Origin: Streptomyces albidoflavus
Lineage (GTDB): Bacteria > Actinomycetota > Actinomycetes > Streptomycetales > Streptomycetaceae
NCBI RefSeq assembly: GCF_000719955.1
Contig: NZ_JOII01000016.1
Location: forward strand, 62,001 to 126,000
Direction of reading: 5' to 3'
Length of the DNA stretch: 64,000 nt
Shown here: positions 56,428 to 64,000 of the stretch, piece by piece
Layout of the letters: every line of letters begins with the position of its first letter
Numbering within the stretch: the first letter of the stretch is position 1
Program-made: the position numbers and the translations under genes
Notes under the pieces: generated by a model
What the model was told of the DNA's origin: nothing
The model's input: the letters and a program-made list of their open reading frames with translations, nothing else
Database searches by the model: none

Positions 56428-56967
56428 ATGGAAGATCTGGGGCCCGTCGCCTGGCCGCCCACACCGATCAGGACCGAACGGCTCGTCCTCCGCGCGGCCG
56501 AGGCCCGCGACCGGCCGGCCTTCGTCGAGCTGTACGCCTCGCCGGAGGTGCACACCTACCTCGGCGGCGCCCGCCCGCGCGACGAGGTCGAACGCGCGAT
56601 GCCCGCCGTTCCCGCACCGTGGCCCGGCAGCTTCGTCGTCGCACTCGACGGGACGATGGCCGGCCACATCCTGCTCAGGCGGGCGCCGGGCACGCCCCGC
56701 CCCGCCGCCGAGGGACTGGCCGACCTCGGCTACCTCTTCCTCCCGCACGCCTGGGGCCACGGGTACGCCACCGAAGCCTGCGCGGCGGCGCTGGCCTGGT
56801 GCGACGGCGCGCTTCCCGGCGAGCCGGTGGTGCTCACCACCCAGAGCGCCAACACCGCCTCGCTGCGCCTCGCGGCGAAGCTGGGGTTCACCGAGGTGGA
56901 GCGGTACCAGGAATGGGGCGCCGAGCAGTGGCTCGGCCTGCGGCCCCCTCCCGCACCGTCCCCCTGA
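56428..56967 (+). CDS. GNAT-family N-acetyltransferase (RimJ/RimL-like)
   Basis: A 179-residue GNAT acetyltransferase of the RimJ/RimL group. TERLVLRAAEARDRPAFVELYASPEVHTYLG is the typical N-terminal strand and helix pair, YLFLPHAWGHGYATEACAAAL is the acetyl-CoA pyrophosphate loop (the Q/R-x-x-G-x-G/A role), and TQSANTASLRLAAKLGFTEVERY the C-terminal motif. The substrate is unknown; a small molecule or protein N-terminus is possible. The start at 56428 is set by the leaderless promoter. It is convergent with the cobalamin genes, only 7 nt apart. Confidence 0.92.
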   Translation: MEDLGPVAWPPTPIRTERLVLRAAEARDRPAFVELYASPEVHTYLGGARPRDEVERAMPAVPAPWPGSFVVALDGTMAGHILLRRAPGTPRPAAEGLADLGYLFLPHAWGHGYATEACAAALAWCDGALPGEPVVLTTQSANTASLRLAAKLGFTEVERYQEWGAEQWLGLRPPPAPSP

Positions 56968-56974
56968 GCCCGCC

Positions 56975-58021
56975 TCAGCGCCGCCGGGCCAAGGCCACGT
57001 CCAGCGCCTCCAGGAACGCCTCCGTCGTCGCCGCGTCCCTGACCGCCAGCCGCAGCCACCGGGGCCCCAGCCCCGGGAAGGTGTCGCCCCGGCGGACCGC
57101 GAAGCCGAGGGTGCGCAGCTCCTCGCGGACGGCCGCCGCGCCCTCGACCGCCATCAGGACGAAGGGGGCCTCGGCCGGGCCCGCCACCCGTACCCCCGCC
57201 TCCGCGCGCTTCTCCAGGCCCGTCACCAGCACCTCCCGGTCGGCCGCGACGCGGACGGCGGCCTCCTCGGCCTCGGCCAGCGCCGGCGGGGAGACGCACG
57301 CCTCGGCGGCGGTCAGGGCCGGCGTGGAGACCGGCCACAGGGGCTGGGCGGAGGCGAGGCGGGTGATCAGGGCGGGTTCGGCGAGGACGTAGCCGATGCG
57401 CAGGCCCGCCAGGCCCCAGGTCTTGGTGAGGCTGCGCAGGACGACCAGGCCGGGGAGGTCGGTGCGGCCCGCGAGGGCCTCCCGCTCGCCGGGGACCGCG
57501 TCCATGAACGCCTCGTCCACGACGAGGACACGCCCCGGCCTCGCGAGCCGGGCCAGTTCGCGCGCCGGGTGCAGCACCGAGGTCGGGTTGGTGGGGTTGC
57601 CGACGACCACCAGGTCGGCCTCGTCGGGAACGGCGTCCGCGTCCAGGCAGAAGCCGTCGGCCTCGCGCAGCAGCACCCGTTCCACCCCGTGCCCGGCGTC
57701 TCGCAGCGCCGCCTCCGGCTCGGTGAACTGCGGGTGCACCACCACCGGACGGCGTACCGGCAGCGCCCGCGCCAGCAGGACGAACGCCTCGGCCGCGCCG
57801 GAGGTCAGCAGCACCCGCTCCGGTGCCACCCCGTGCCGGGCCGCGACCGCCGCCCGGGCCGTGCGCCCGTCGGGGTAGGCGGCCAGTCCCTCCAGCGAGG
57901 CGGCGATGCGCCGCCGCAGCCAGGGCGGCGGCGTGCCGGTCCGCACGTTCACCGCCAGGTCGGTCAGGCCGGCGCCGCGCACCTCGGCGTCGCCGTGGTG
58001 GCGCAGATCGGGCTCGTCCAT
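56975..58021 (-). CDS. cobC: Rv2231c-family PLP protein CobC (threonine-phosphate decarboxylase-like)
   Basis: A 348-residue class I/II PLP enzyme of the CobC/CobD group, which makes (R)-1-amino-2-propanol phosphate from threonine phosphate for the cobalamin loop. Its sequence also resembles histidinol-phosphate aminotransferase. The PLP Lys lies in LRSLTKTWGLAGLRIGY, and NPTNPTSVLHP and VVDEAFMD hold cofactor contacts. The gene is embedded in a cobalamin cluster. The ATG at 58021 has CGGAG 7 nt upstream and overlaps the cobE-like stop region; GTG 58027 is an alternative. Confidence 0.87.
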   Translation of the reverse strand: MDEPDLRHHGDAEVRGAGLTDLAVNVRTGTPPPWLRRRIAASLEGLAAYPDGRTARAAVAARHGVAPERVLLTSGAAEAFVLLARALPVRRPVVVHPQFTEPEAALRDAGHGVERVLLREADGFCLDADAVPDEADLVVVGNPTNPTSVLHPARELARLARPGRVLVVDEAFMDAVPGEREALAGRTDLPGLVVLRSLTKTWGLAGLRIGYVLAEPALITRLASAQPLWPVSTPALTAAEACVSPPALAEAEEAAVRVAADREVLVTGLEKRAEAGVRVAGPAEAPFVLMAVEGAAAVREELRTLGFAVRRGDTFPGLGPRWLRLAVRDAATTEAFLEALDVALARRR

Positions 58022-58023
58022 CG

Positions 58024-58464
58024 TCACTCCGTCGTCGTTCCGTCTCCCGGGACGCCCGCCGCCGGGCCGCGCCGGGCCACCGCGCAGGTCGCCACCGCCG
58101 GGCCGGGGCCGCCCTGCTTCCTCTTCGGTACGAGCAGTTCGCCGCCGCCCGCCAGTGCCGCCGCCTCCGCGACCGAGGCCACCCCGAGTGCCGCCAGCGC
58201 CGTCGGCGAGGAGTGCGGGGTCTCCACGGCGGCCAGCACCCCGGGCGCCCAGGAGCGCAGCCGGACCCCCAGCAGCCGGGCCGCCTCGACGATGCCCGGC
58301 TCGGTGGCCTTCGCCTCGACGGTGGCCAGCTCCAGCAGGGGCCCGGCCGCCGGACCCAGTTCCGCCAGCACCTCGCGCACCAGCCCGTACACCGCCTCCG
58401 CGGGCGCGTCGCGGCAGGCGCCGACGCCCACCACCAGCCCGGCCCCGGCGGGTGAGGCGGTCAT
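58024..58464 (-). CDS. Stand-alone CobE/CbiG C-terminal domain protein
   Basis: A 146-residue protein corresponding to the CobE / C-terminal CbiG domain. It begins with GLVVGVGACRDAPAEAVYGLVREVL and continues LATVEAKATEPGIVEAARLLGVRL. In other bacteria this domain is fused to the CbiG hydrolase domain that opens the delta-lactone ring; here it is alone. Its start overlaps the cobB stop by 4 nt, so it is co-translated with it. The exact biochemical role of CobE is poorly defined. Confidence 0.85.
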   Translation of the reverse strand: MTASPAGAGLVVGVGACRDAPAEAVYGLVREVLAELGPAAGPLLELATVEAKATEPGIVEAARLLGVRLRSWAPGVLAAVETPHSSPTALAALGVASVAEAAALAGGGELLVPKRKQGGPGPAVATCAVARRGPAAGVPGDGTTTE

Positions 58465-59852
58465 ACGGGCGCGCCAGGCCGCACCGCGCGGGCGACCAGG
58501 CGGGCCGCCGCCGTCGGCAGGGCGGCCCAGTGGACGTGCAGGTAGGAGGCGTGCACGCCGCCCTGGACGAAGCCCTCCGTGCGGGGCGGGCCGGGCCGCA
58601 CCACGCCCCACGCCGGTGCGGTGCCCGCGCCGGGTGCCAGGCGGGTGCGGTGGAACTCGTGGCCGGACACCCGCGTCCCGGCCGGGGCCAGCACACTGTC
58701 GCCGACCGCCACCGCGTCCCGGTAGCCCAGCGTCAGCCGCTCCGTCATCCGCGCGGAGGCGTCCAGCACGCCGCACATCGGGGCGCCGTCCAGCTCGCGC
58801 GCCAGGTAGAGCAGGCCCGCGCACTCGGCGGCGACCGGTGCCCCGGCGGCGGCGAGCGCGGCCACCTCGGCGCGGAGCGCGGCGTTGGCCGACAGTTCGG
58901 GGGCGTAGACCTCCGGGAAGCCGCCGCCGATCACCAGCGCGCCGGTGGACTCGGGGAGGTGTTCGTCGCGCAGGGGGTCGAAGGGGACCACCTCGGCGCC
59001 GGCCGCCGTCAGCAGTTCGGCGTGCTCGGCGTAGGAGAAGGTGAAGGCGGCGCCGCCCGCCACCGCCACCACGGGGCGCGGCCCGGAGGGCGGGGGAGTC
59101 CCCGACCCGGCCAGTGCCCCGGCCGGGTCCCAGGGCGCGCCGGTGAGCGGCGGCGCCGAACGGGCCAGCGCCCACAGTGCGTCCAGGTCGCACCCGGCGC
59201 GGACCTGCTCGGCCATGGCCGCCACCGCCGCCACCGCGTCCGGCTCCCGCTCCGCCACCGGGACCAGGCCCAGGTGACGGGAGGGCGTCGCCGCCTGCGG
59301 GGTGCGGCGCAGCACGCCGAGCACGTCGACGCCGGCCTCGTCCAGGGCCTCCCGCAGCAGCTCCTCGTGCCGGTCGGAGCCGACCTTGTTGAGGATGACC
59401 CCGCCGATCCGCACCTCGGGGTCCCAGGAGGCGAAGCCGTGCACCAGCGCCGCCACCGACCGGGACTGCGAGGAGCCGTCGACCACCAGCACCACCGGCG
59501 CCCGCAGCGCCTTCGCCAGCTGCGCCGTGGAGGCCAGTTCACCCTGGCCGGCCGCACCGTCGTACAGCCCCATCACGCCCTCGACCACGGCCAGGTCGGC
59601 CCCGGCCGCGCCGTGCGCGAAGAGCGGGCCGAGCAGCTCGGTGCCGCAGAGGTAGGCGTCGAGGTTGCGGCCCGGGCGGCCGGTGGCCAGCGCGTGGTAG
59701 CCCGGGTCGATGTAGTCGGGGCCCGCCTTGTGCGGCGAGACGGTGAGGCCCCGCCCGGTGAAGGCGGCCATCAGGCCGGTCGCCACCGTCGTCTTGCCGG
59801 AGCCCGACGACGGGGCCGCCACCACCAGGCGGGGAATGCGGAGCGTGCTCAC
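58461..59852 (-). CDS. cobB: Cobyrinate a,c-diamide synthase (CobB/CbiA)
   Basis: CobB/CbiA (463 aa) amidates the a and c side chains of cobyrinate with glutamine and ATP. The N-terminal P-loop domain has APSSGSGKTTVATGL and KAGPDYIDPGYH. The C-terminal class I glutamine amidotransferase domain has the nucleophile Cys in VAAECAGLLYLARELDG and a His in GHEFHRTRL. The start is GTG at 59852, overlapping the cobO stop by 4 nt. Confidence 0.96.
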   Translation of the reverse strand: MSTLRIPRLVVAAPSSGSGKTTVATGLMAAFTGRGLTVSPHKAGPDYIDPGYHALATGRPGRNLDAYLCGTELLGPLFAHGAAGADLAVVEGVMGLYDGAAGQGELASTAQLAKALRAPVVLVVDGSSQSRSVAALVHGFASWDPEVRIGGVILNKVGSDRHEELLREALDEAGVDVLGVLRRTPQAATPSRHLGLVPVAEREPDAVAAVAAMAEQVRAGCDLDALWALARSAPPLTGAPWDPAGALAGSGTPPPSGPRPVVAVAGGAAFTFSYAEHAELLTAAGAEVVPFDPLRDEHLPESTGALVIGGGFPEVYAPELSANAALRAEVAALAAAGAPVAAECAGLLYLARELDGAPMCGVLDASARMTERLTLGYRDAVAVGDSVLAPAGTRVSGHEFHRTRLAPGAGTAPAWGVVRPGPPRTEGFVQGGVHASYLHVHWAALPTAAARLVARAVRPGAPV

Positions 59853-60448
59853 CACTCGATGCCCCGCTGGCCCTTCTGGCCCGCGTCCATCGGGTGCTTC
59901 ACCTTGGTCATCTCGGTGACCAGGTCGGCGAAGTCGACCAGTTCGGCGGGGGCGTTGCGGCCGGTGATCACCACGTGCTGGTTGCCGGGCCGGTTCCGCA
60001 GCACCTCGATCACCTCGGCGGTGTCGATCCACCCCCAGTGCAGCGGATAGGCGAACTCGTCCAGCACGTACAGCCGGTACGTCTCGGCGGCCAGGTCGCG
60101 CTTGACCTGCTCCCAGCCCTCGCGGGCCTTGGCCTCGTTGTCCTGCTGGTCGTCGCGCTGGACCCAGGACCAGCCCTCGCCCATCTTGTGCCAGTCGACG
60201 CGGCCGCCCTCGCCGCTGGCGCCCAGCGTCTTCAGCGCGTTCTCCTCGCCGACCTTCCACTTGGCCGACTTGACGAACTGGAACACCCCGATCGGCCACC
60301 CCTGGTTCCAGGCGCGCAGCGCCAGCCCGAAGGCCGCCGTCGACTTGCCCTTGCCCGGGCCGGTGTGGACCGCGACCAGCGGGCGGTTGCGGCGCTGACG
60401 TGTGGTGAGTCCGTCCTCGGGGACGACGGACGGCTGTCCCTGCGGCAT
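59849..60448 (-). CDS. cobO: Cob(I)yrinic acid a,c-diamide adenosyltransferase
   Basis: CobO (199 aa, the CobA/BtuR family) transfers the adenosyl group from ATP to cobalt. The altered P-loop GPGKGKSTAAFGLALRA is diagnostic, with WKVGEENALKTLG and the YVLDEFAYPLHWGWID segment following. It overlaps the chelatase stop by 1 nt and the cobB start by 4 nt, within the minus-strand cobalamin operon. Confidence 0.96.
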   Translation of the reverse strand: MPQGQPSVVPEDGLTTRQRRNRPLVAVHTGPGKGKSTAAFGLALRAWNQGWPIGVFQFVKSAKWKVGEENALKTLGASGEGGRVDWHKMGEGWSWVQRDDQQDNEAKAREGWEQVKRDLAAETYRLYVLDEFAYPLHWGWIDTAEVIEVLRNRPGNQHVVITGRNAPAELVDFADLVTEMTKVKHPMDAGQKGQRGIEW

Positions 60449-62571
60449 TACGCGGCCCTCCTGGCACGGTGGTGATCGGTGACGTCCTTGACCAGGCCGG
60501 TGAGCGCCTCGGCCCGCAGCTCGTCCAAGGTGACGGCGGTGCCCCGCAGTTCGCGGGCGAGTTCCCCGGCGAGCCCGAGGCGGACCGGGCCCGTCTCGCA
60601 GTCGACGACCACGCTCGCCGTCGCCTCGGCGGCGTGCAGCCGGGCCGCCCGGCCCGCCAGCGCCACCGGCTCGGGGCCGCCGGTGGCCCGGCCGTCGGTG
60701 ACCACGACCAGCAGCGGGCGGCGCGTGGCGTCCCGCAGCCGCTCGACGCGCAGCACGTCGTGGGCCTTCAGCAGCCCCGCCGCCAGCGGGGTCCGCCCGC
60801 CGGTCGGCAGCGCCTGGAGCCGGGCGGCGGCCGCGTCCACCGAGGAGGTCGGCGGCAGCGCCACCTCCGCCTCGCGGCCCCGGAACGTCACCAGCCCGAC
60901 CTTGTCGCGCCGCTGGTAGGCGTCGAGGAGCAGCGACAGCACCGCCCCCTTGACCGCGCCCATCCGCCTGCGCGCCGCCATCGACCCGGAGGCGTCCACC
61001 ACGAAGAGGACGAGGTTGCCCTCGCGGCCCTCCCGGGTCGCCTGCCGCAGATCGTCGCGGCGCACCACCAGGCCCCGGCCCGACCGGCCGCGCGCCCGCT
61101 GGTGCGGGGCGGCCGCCCGGACCGTCGCCGTCAGGTGGAGCTTGGTCAGCGCCCCCTCGGGACGGGTCGCCCCGGTGGTCCTGCCGTGCTCGGTCCGCGC
61201 CCGGGACCTGCGCCCCGCCGCGCCCGCGCCGAGCCCCGGCACGCTCAGCACCTTGGTGCGGAACGGCTCGCCCGCCGCCACCGCCCGCTGCTCCGCCGAG
61301 GCGGGACGGGGCGTACCGCCGCCGGACTCGCCGGGCTCCGCACCGGTCAGCGCCTCGGGGGCGTCCTCGGGCGCCGGGGCACCGGAGTCCTCGGTCCGCT
61401 GCGGCGGGAGGCCGCCCGAGCCGTCACCGTCGCCGGGGTCGGGCCGCCCGCCCCCGCCGCCGTCCGGGCCAGGTCCGTCGTCGTCACCGCCGCCCGGCTC
61501 CTCGGGCGCCTGCCCCTCGGGCGGCGTCGGCGGCTCGTCCTCGGGGTCGTCGGCGGCGGCGTCCCGCAGCACCTCGTCGAGCTTCTCCTCGTCCAGGCCC
61601 GGCGCGTCGAAGGGGTTGCGGCGGCGCCGGTGCGGCAGCGCCAGCAGCGCGGCCTGGCGTACGTCCTCCACCGCGACCTCGGTCCGGCCCGCCCAGGCGG
61701 CCAGCGCGGTCGCGGTGCGGGCCATCACCAGGTCGCCGCGCATCCCGTCCACCTCGAAGGCCGCGCAGACCGCCGCGATCCGGCGCAGCGCGCCGTCGCC
61801 GAGGCGGACCCGGGGGAGCAGCGCCCGGGCGGCGGCCACCCGCTCGCGCAGCCCGGCCTCCTCGCCGGACCAGCGGCCCGCGAAGGCGGCCGGGTCGTCC
61901 TCGAAGGCGAGCCGGCGGCGCACCACCTCGACGCGCTGGTCCGGCTCCCGGGAGGCGGCCACCTCGACGGTCAGCCCGAACCGGTCCAGGAGCTGCGGGC
62001 GCAGCTCGCCCTCCTCCGGGTTCATCGTGCCGACCAGCAGGAAACGGGCCGCGTGCCGCACCGAGACGCCCTCGCGCTCCACGTACGAGGCACCCATCGC
62101 CGCCGCGTCCAGCAGCAGGTCGATCAGGTGGTCGTGGAGGAGGTTGACCTCGTCGACGTAGAGGATGCCCCGGTGCGCGTCGGCCAGCAGGCCCGGCTCG
62201 AATGCCTTCACGCCCTCGGCCAGGGCCCGTTCGATGTCGAGCGCGCCGACCAGCCGGTCCTCGGAGGCGCCGACCGGCAGCTCCACCATCCTGGCCGCCC
62301 GCTCGCCGCCAGGCCCGTCCGCCGGGTGCGGCCCGTCCGGGCAGCCCGGGTCGGGCGCGGCCGGGTCGCAGGAGAACCGGCACCCCTCCACGGTCCGCAC
62401 CGGCGGCAGCAGCGCGGCCAGCGCGCGGACCGCCGTCGACTTGGCGGTGCCCTTCTCCCCCCGGACGAGGACACCGCCGACCGCCGGGGAGACCGCGTTC
62501 AGCAGCAGCGCCAGCCGCAGGTCGTCCTGACCGACGATCGCGGTGAACGGATAACGGGAACTGGTACTCAT
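60448..62571 (-). CDS. Fused ChlI-ChlD-type chelatase subunit (cobalt chelatase partner)
   Basis: A 707-residue fusion. The AAA+ domain (1-330) has Walker A RGEKGTAKSTAVRAL and Walker B GILYVDEVNLL, with sensor NPEEGELRPQLLDRFG. An acidic, Pro/Gly-rich linker follows (about 345-430). A VWA domain (about 515-690) has the MIDAS motif FVVDASGSMAARRR and VTDGRATGG. This is the layout of magnesium-chelatase I plus D subunits in one chain. In a cobalamin cluster it probably powers CobN in cobalt insertion, replacing CobS/CobT. CobN is not in the window. Confidence 0.92.
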   Translation of the reverse strand: MSTSSRYPFTAIVGQDDLRLALLLNAVSPAVGGVLVRGEKGTAKSTAVRALAALLPPVRTVEGCRFSCDPAAPDPGCPDGPHPADGPGGERAARMVELPVGASEDRLVGALDIERALAEGVKAFEPGLLADAHRGILYVDEVNLLHDHLIDLLLDAAAMGASYVEREGVSVRHAARFLLVGTMNPEEGELRPQLLDRFGLTVEVAASREPDQRVEVVRRRLAFEDDPAAFAGRWSGEEAGLRERVAAARALLPRVRLGDGALRRIAAVCAAFEVDGMRGDLVMARTATALAAWAGRTEVAVEDVRQAALLALPHRRRRNPFDAPGLDEEKLDEVLRDAAADDPEDEPPTPPEGQAPEEPGGGDDDGPGPDGGGGGRPDPGDGDGSGGLPPQRTEDSGAPAPEDAPEALTGAEPGESGGGTPRPASAEQRAVAAGEPFRTKVLSVPGLGAGAAGRRSRARTEHGRTTGATRPEGALTKLHLTATVRAAAPHQRARGRSGRGLVVRRDDLRQATREGREGNLVLFVVDASGSMAARRRMGAVKGAVLSLLLDAYQRRDKVGLVTFRGREAEVALPPTSSVDAAAARLQALPTGGRTPLAAGLLKAHDVLRVERLRDATRRPLLVVVTDGRATGGPEPVALAGRAARLHAAEATASVVVDCETGPVRLGLAGELARELRGTAVTLDELRAEALTGLVKDVTDHHRARRAA

Positions 62572-62671
62572 CGGGACTTCACTCCTTCACTCACCGGGAC
62601 CGCGCACCGCACGACGGCGGCACGGGTACGGCGGACAGGGGACGCGGGGCCGGGACGTACGGGCGGGCGGC

Positions 62672-64000
62672 TCATGGCGCGCCCGGCGGCAGGAACGGCA
62701 GGCCGGGCGGGGCGCCCCGCTCGATCAGGCGCAGCAGGGCATCGGTGTCGGCGTGCTCCTCGATCAGGTCGCCGAGCCGGTCGAGCTGCTCCTCGCGGAG
62801 TTGGCCGAACGAGGTGTCGGGGGCCGGGACGAAGCGGCGGCCCGCCGCCCGGGCCACCTCGGTGAGGAAGGCCCTGCGGTAGCCGTCGCTCTCCAGCGAG
62901 CCGTGCCAGTGGGTGCCCCAGACCGCGCCGGTCCGGCAGCCGTCCAGGGCCCGCCCGTCCGCGTCGGTGAAGACCGGCTCGCCGCCCAGCACCTCGGCGA
63001 CGCCGTGGTGGATCTCGTACCCCTCGACGGGCTCGCCCAGCGCCGAACCGTCCGGCCTGGCCAGCGTCTTCTCCACCGCGAACCGCACCCGCACCGGCAG
63101 CACGCCGAGCCCCTCGACGGTGCCCGCCCGGGACTCCACCTCGTCCTCGATCCGCTCGCCGAGCAGCTGGTAGCCGCCGCAGATGCCGAGCACCGGGCGC
63201 CCCTCGGCGACCCGGCGCAGCAGCGCCTCGGCCAGACCCCGCTCGCGCAGCCAGGCCAGCGCCCGGACCGTGCCCCGGGTGCCGGGGACCACCACCAGGT
63301 CGGCGTCGGCCAGCTCCTCGGGCCGGTCCACGAACCGCACCACGACGCCCGGTTCGGCGGCCAGCGCGTCCACGTCGGTGAAGTTGGACATCAGCGGCAC
63401 CGCGCAGACCGCGACGCGCAGCACGTCCGCACCGACCGGCGGCGCCACCACCGACTCGCGGACCGCGCCGCGCAGCGAGATCCGCAGCCCGTCCTCCTCG
63501 TCGATGCCGAGCCCCTCGGCGTACGGCAGGACGCCGTAGGTGTGGCGGCCGGTGATGGACCGCAGCATCTCGATGCCGGGCTTCAGCAGCTCCACGTCCC
63601 CCCGGAACTTGTTGACGACGTACCCGGCGACCAGCGCCTGGTCCTCGGGGGCCAGCAGCGCGGTGGTGCCGAAGAACGAGGCGAAGACGCCGCCCCGGTC
63701 GATGTCGCCGACCACCAGCACCGGCAGCCTCGCCGCCCGGGCGACGCCTATGTTGACGATGTCGGTCCGGCGCAGGTTGATCTCGGCGGGGCTGCCCGCG
63801 CCCTCGCAGACCACCACGTCGTGGGTGGCCCGCAGCTCGGCCAGGCAGGCGAGGACCGGCTCCAGCAGCGCCTCCCGGCGGCCCCCCGACACCGCCCGGG
63901 CCGGCTCGCCGGGGAGGACCGAGCCGAAGAAGCCCTGGGCGCTCAGCTCGCCCACCGGCCTGCCGAGCAGCACCACCTGGCTGGAGCGGTCGCCGCCGGG
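62672..64000 (-). CDS. cobQ: Cobyric acid synthase CobQ/CbiP (5' end outside window)
   Basis: Only the C-terminal ~442 residues are in the window; the frame is open through base 64000. CobQ amidates the b, d, e and g side chains of adenosylcobyrinate a,c-diamide. Visible are SQVVLLGRPVGELSAQ, the CEGAGSPAEINLRRTDIVN block, NKFRGDVELLKPG, and a glutamine amidotransferase domain with the nucleophile Cys in LGICGGYQLLGE and a His in GTHWHGSLE. A 100-nt gap separates it from the chelatase gene. Confidence 0.96.
   Translation of the reverse strand, partial: PGGDRSSQVVLLGRPVGELSAQGFFGSVLPGEPARAVSGGRREALLEPVLACLAELRATHDVVVCEGAGSPAEINLRRTDIVNIGVARAARLPVLVVGDIDRGGVFASFFGTTALLAPEDQALVAGYVVNKFRGDVELLKPGIEMLRSITGRHTYGVLPYAEGLGIDEEDGLRISLRGAVRESVVAPPVGADVLRVAVCAVPLMSNFTDVDALAAEPGVVVRFVDRPEELADADLVVVPGTRGTVRALAWLRERGLAEALLRRVAEGRPVLGICGGYQLLGERIEDEVESRAGTVEGLGVLPVRVRFAVEKTLARPDGSALGEPVEGYEIHHGVAEVLGGEPVFTDADGRALDGCRTGAVWGTHWHGSLESDGYRRAFLTEVARAAGRRFVPAPDTSFGQLREEQLDRLGDLIEEHADTDALLRLIERGAPPGLPFLPPGAP

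Noticed and set aside
62572..62671. Possible cobalamin riboswitch in the cob operon
   Set aside because: The 100-nt gap between the chelatase gene and cobQ is too short and lacks the conserved B12-box. The 5' end of the operon lies outside the window, so a riboswitch there cannot be judged.

Overview
This 64 kb window is chromosomal DNA of a Streptomyces or a very close actinomycete. It is extremely GC-rich, uses GTG and TTG starts freely, and carries actinobacterial markers: the whiA sporulation regulator, rbpA, opcA beside zwf, ectABCD, and a sortase substrate with an LAxTG motif. Gene order matches the conserved core of the Streptomyces chromosome. I see no insertion sequence, prophage, integrase, CRISPR array, rRNA or tRNA gene. 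Most of the window is ordinary housekeeping DNA, and the unusual observations are local.

Layout. (1) 1-5962: the 3' end of a Rieske protein gene, then the tightly coupled run uvrC-rapZ-yvcK-whiA. (2) 6301-12151: glycolysis and central functions (gap, pgk, tpiA, secG, rbpA, pgi). (3) 12227-18855, minus strand: the pentose phosphate operon tkt-tal-zwf-opcA-pgl. (4) 19259-22955: heme A synthesis genes ctaB and ctaA in convergent orientation, with a small conserved protein and an apparently inactive amidohydrolase between them. (5) 23010-24733, minus: a two-gene ABC exporter. (6) 24917-31535: the iron-sulfur assembly operon sufR-B-D-ferredoxin-C-S-U-sufT-like, with a SufR-type operator across the sufR start codon. 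(7) 31664-42958: dapD, a secreted nuclease, an unknown acidic protein, two paralogous small proteins, a double TerD protein, an MFS transporter, and a coupled membrane protein/histidine kinase/response regulator set. (8) 43391-48747: an aldehyde dehydrogenase, a FrnE-like DsbA protein, a class V aminotransferase-fold protein, and a divergent MarR regulator/Old Yellow Enzyme pair with two operator-like palindromes. (9) 48921-52194, minus: ectABCD. (10) 52638-56967: a class V aminotransferase, an amidohydrolase, an LAxTG surface protein and a GNAT acetyltransferase. (11) 56975-64000, minus: cobalamin synthesis (fused chelatase, cobO, cobB, cobE-like, cobC-like; cobQ runs off the window).

The genes fit together as carbon flux (lower glycolysis, G6P branch, oxidative and non-oxidative pentose phosphate pathway), cofactor supply (Fe-S clusters, heme A, cobalamin), osmoprotection (ectoine and hydroxyectoine) and envelope or stress functions.

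Two patterns recur. Many genes have a -10-like hexamer 6-7 nt before the start codon, as expected for leaderless mRNAs, and this settles several start codons. Convergent gene pairs are closed by near-perfect GC-rich hairpins. I found no clearly novel multi-gene system. The best leads are the paired small proteins at 36.4-37.1 kb, the degenerate amidohydrolase at 20.8 kb, the AT-richer leader region at 52.3-52.55 kb, and the operator architectures of sufR and marR.
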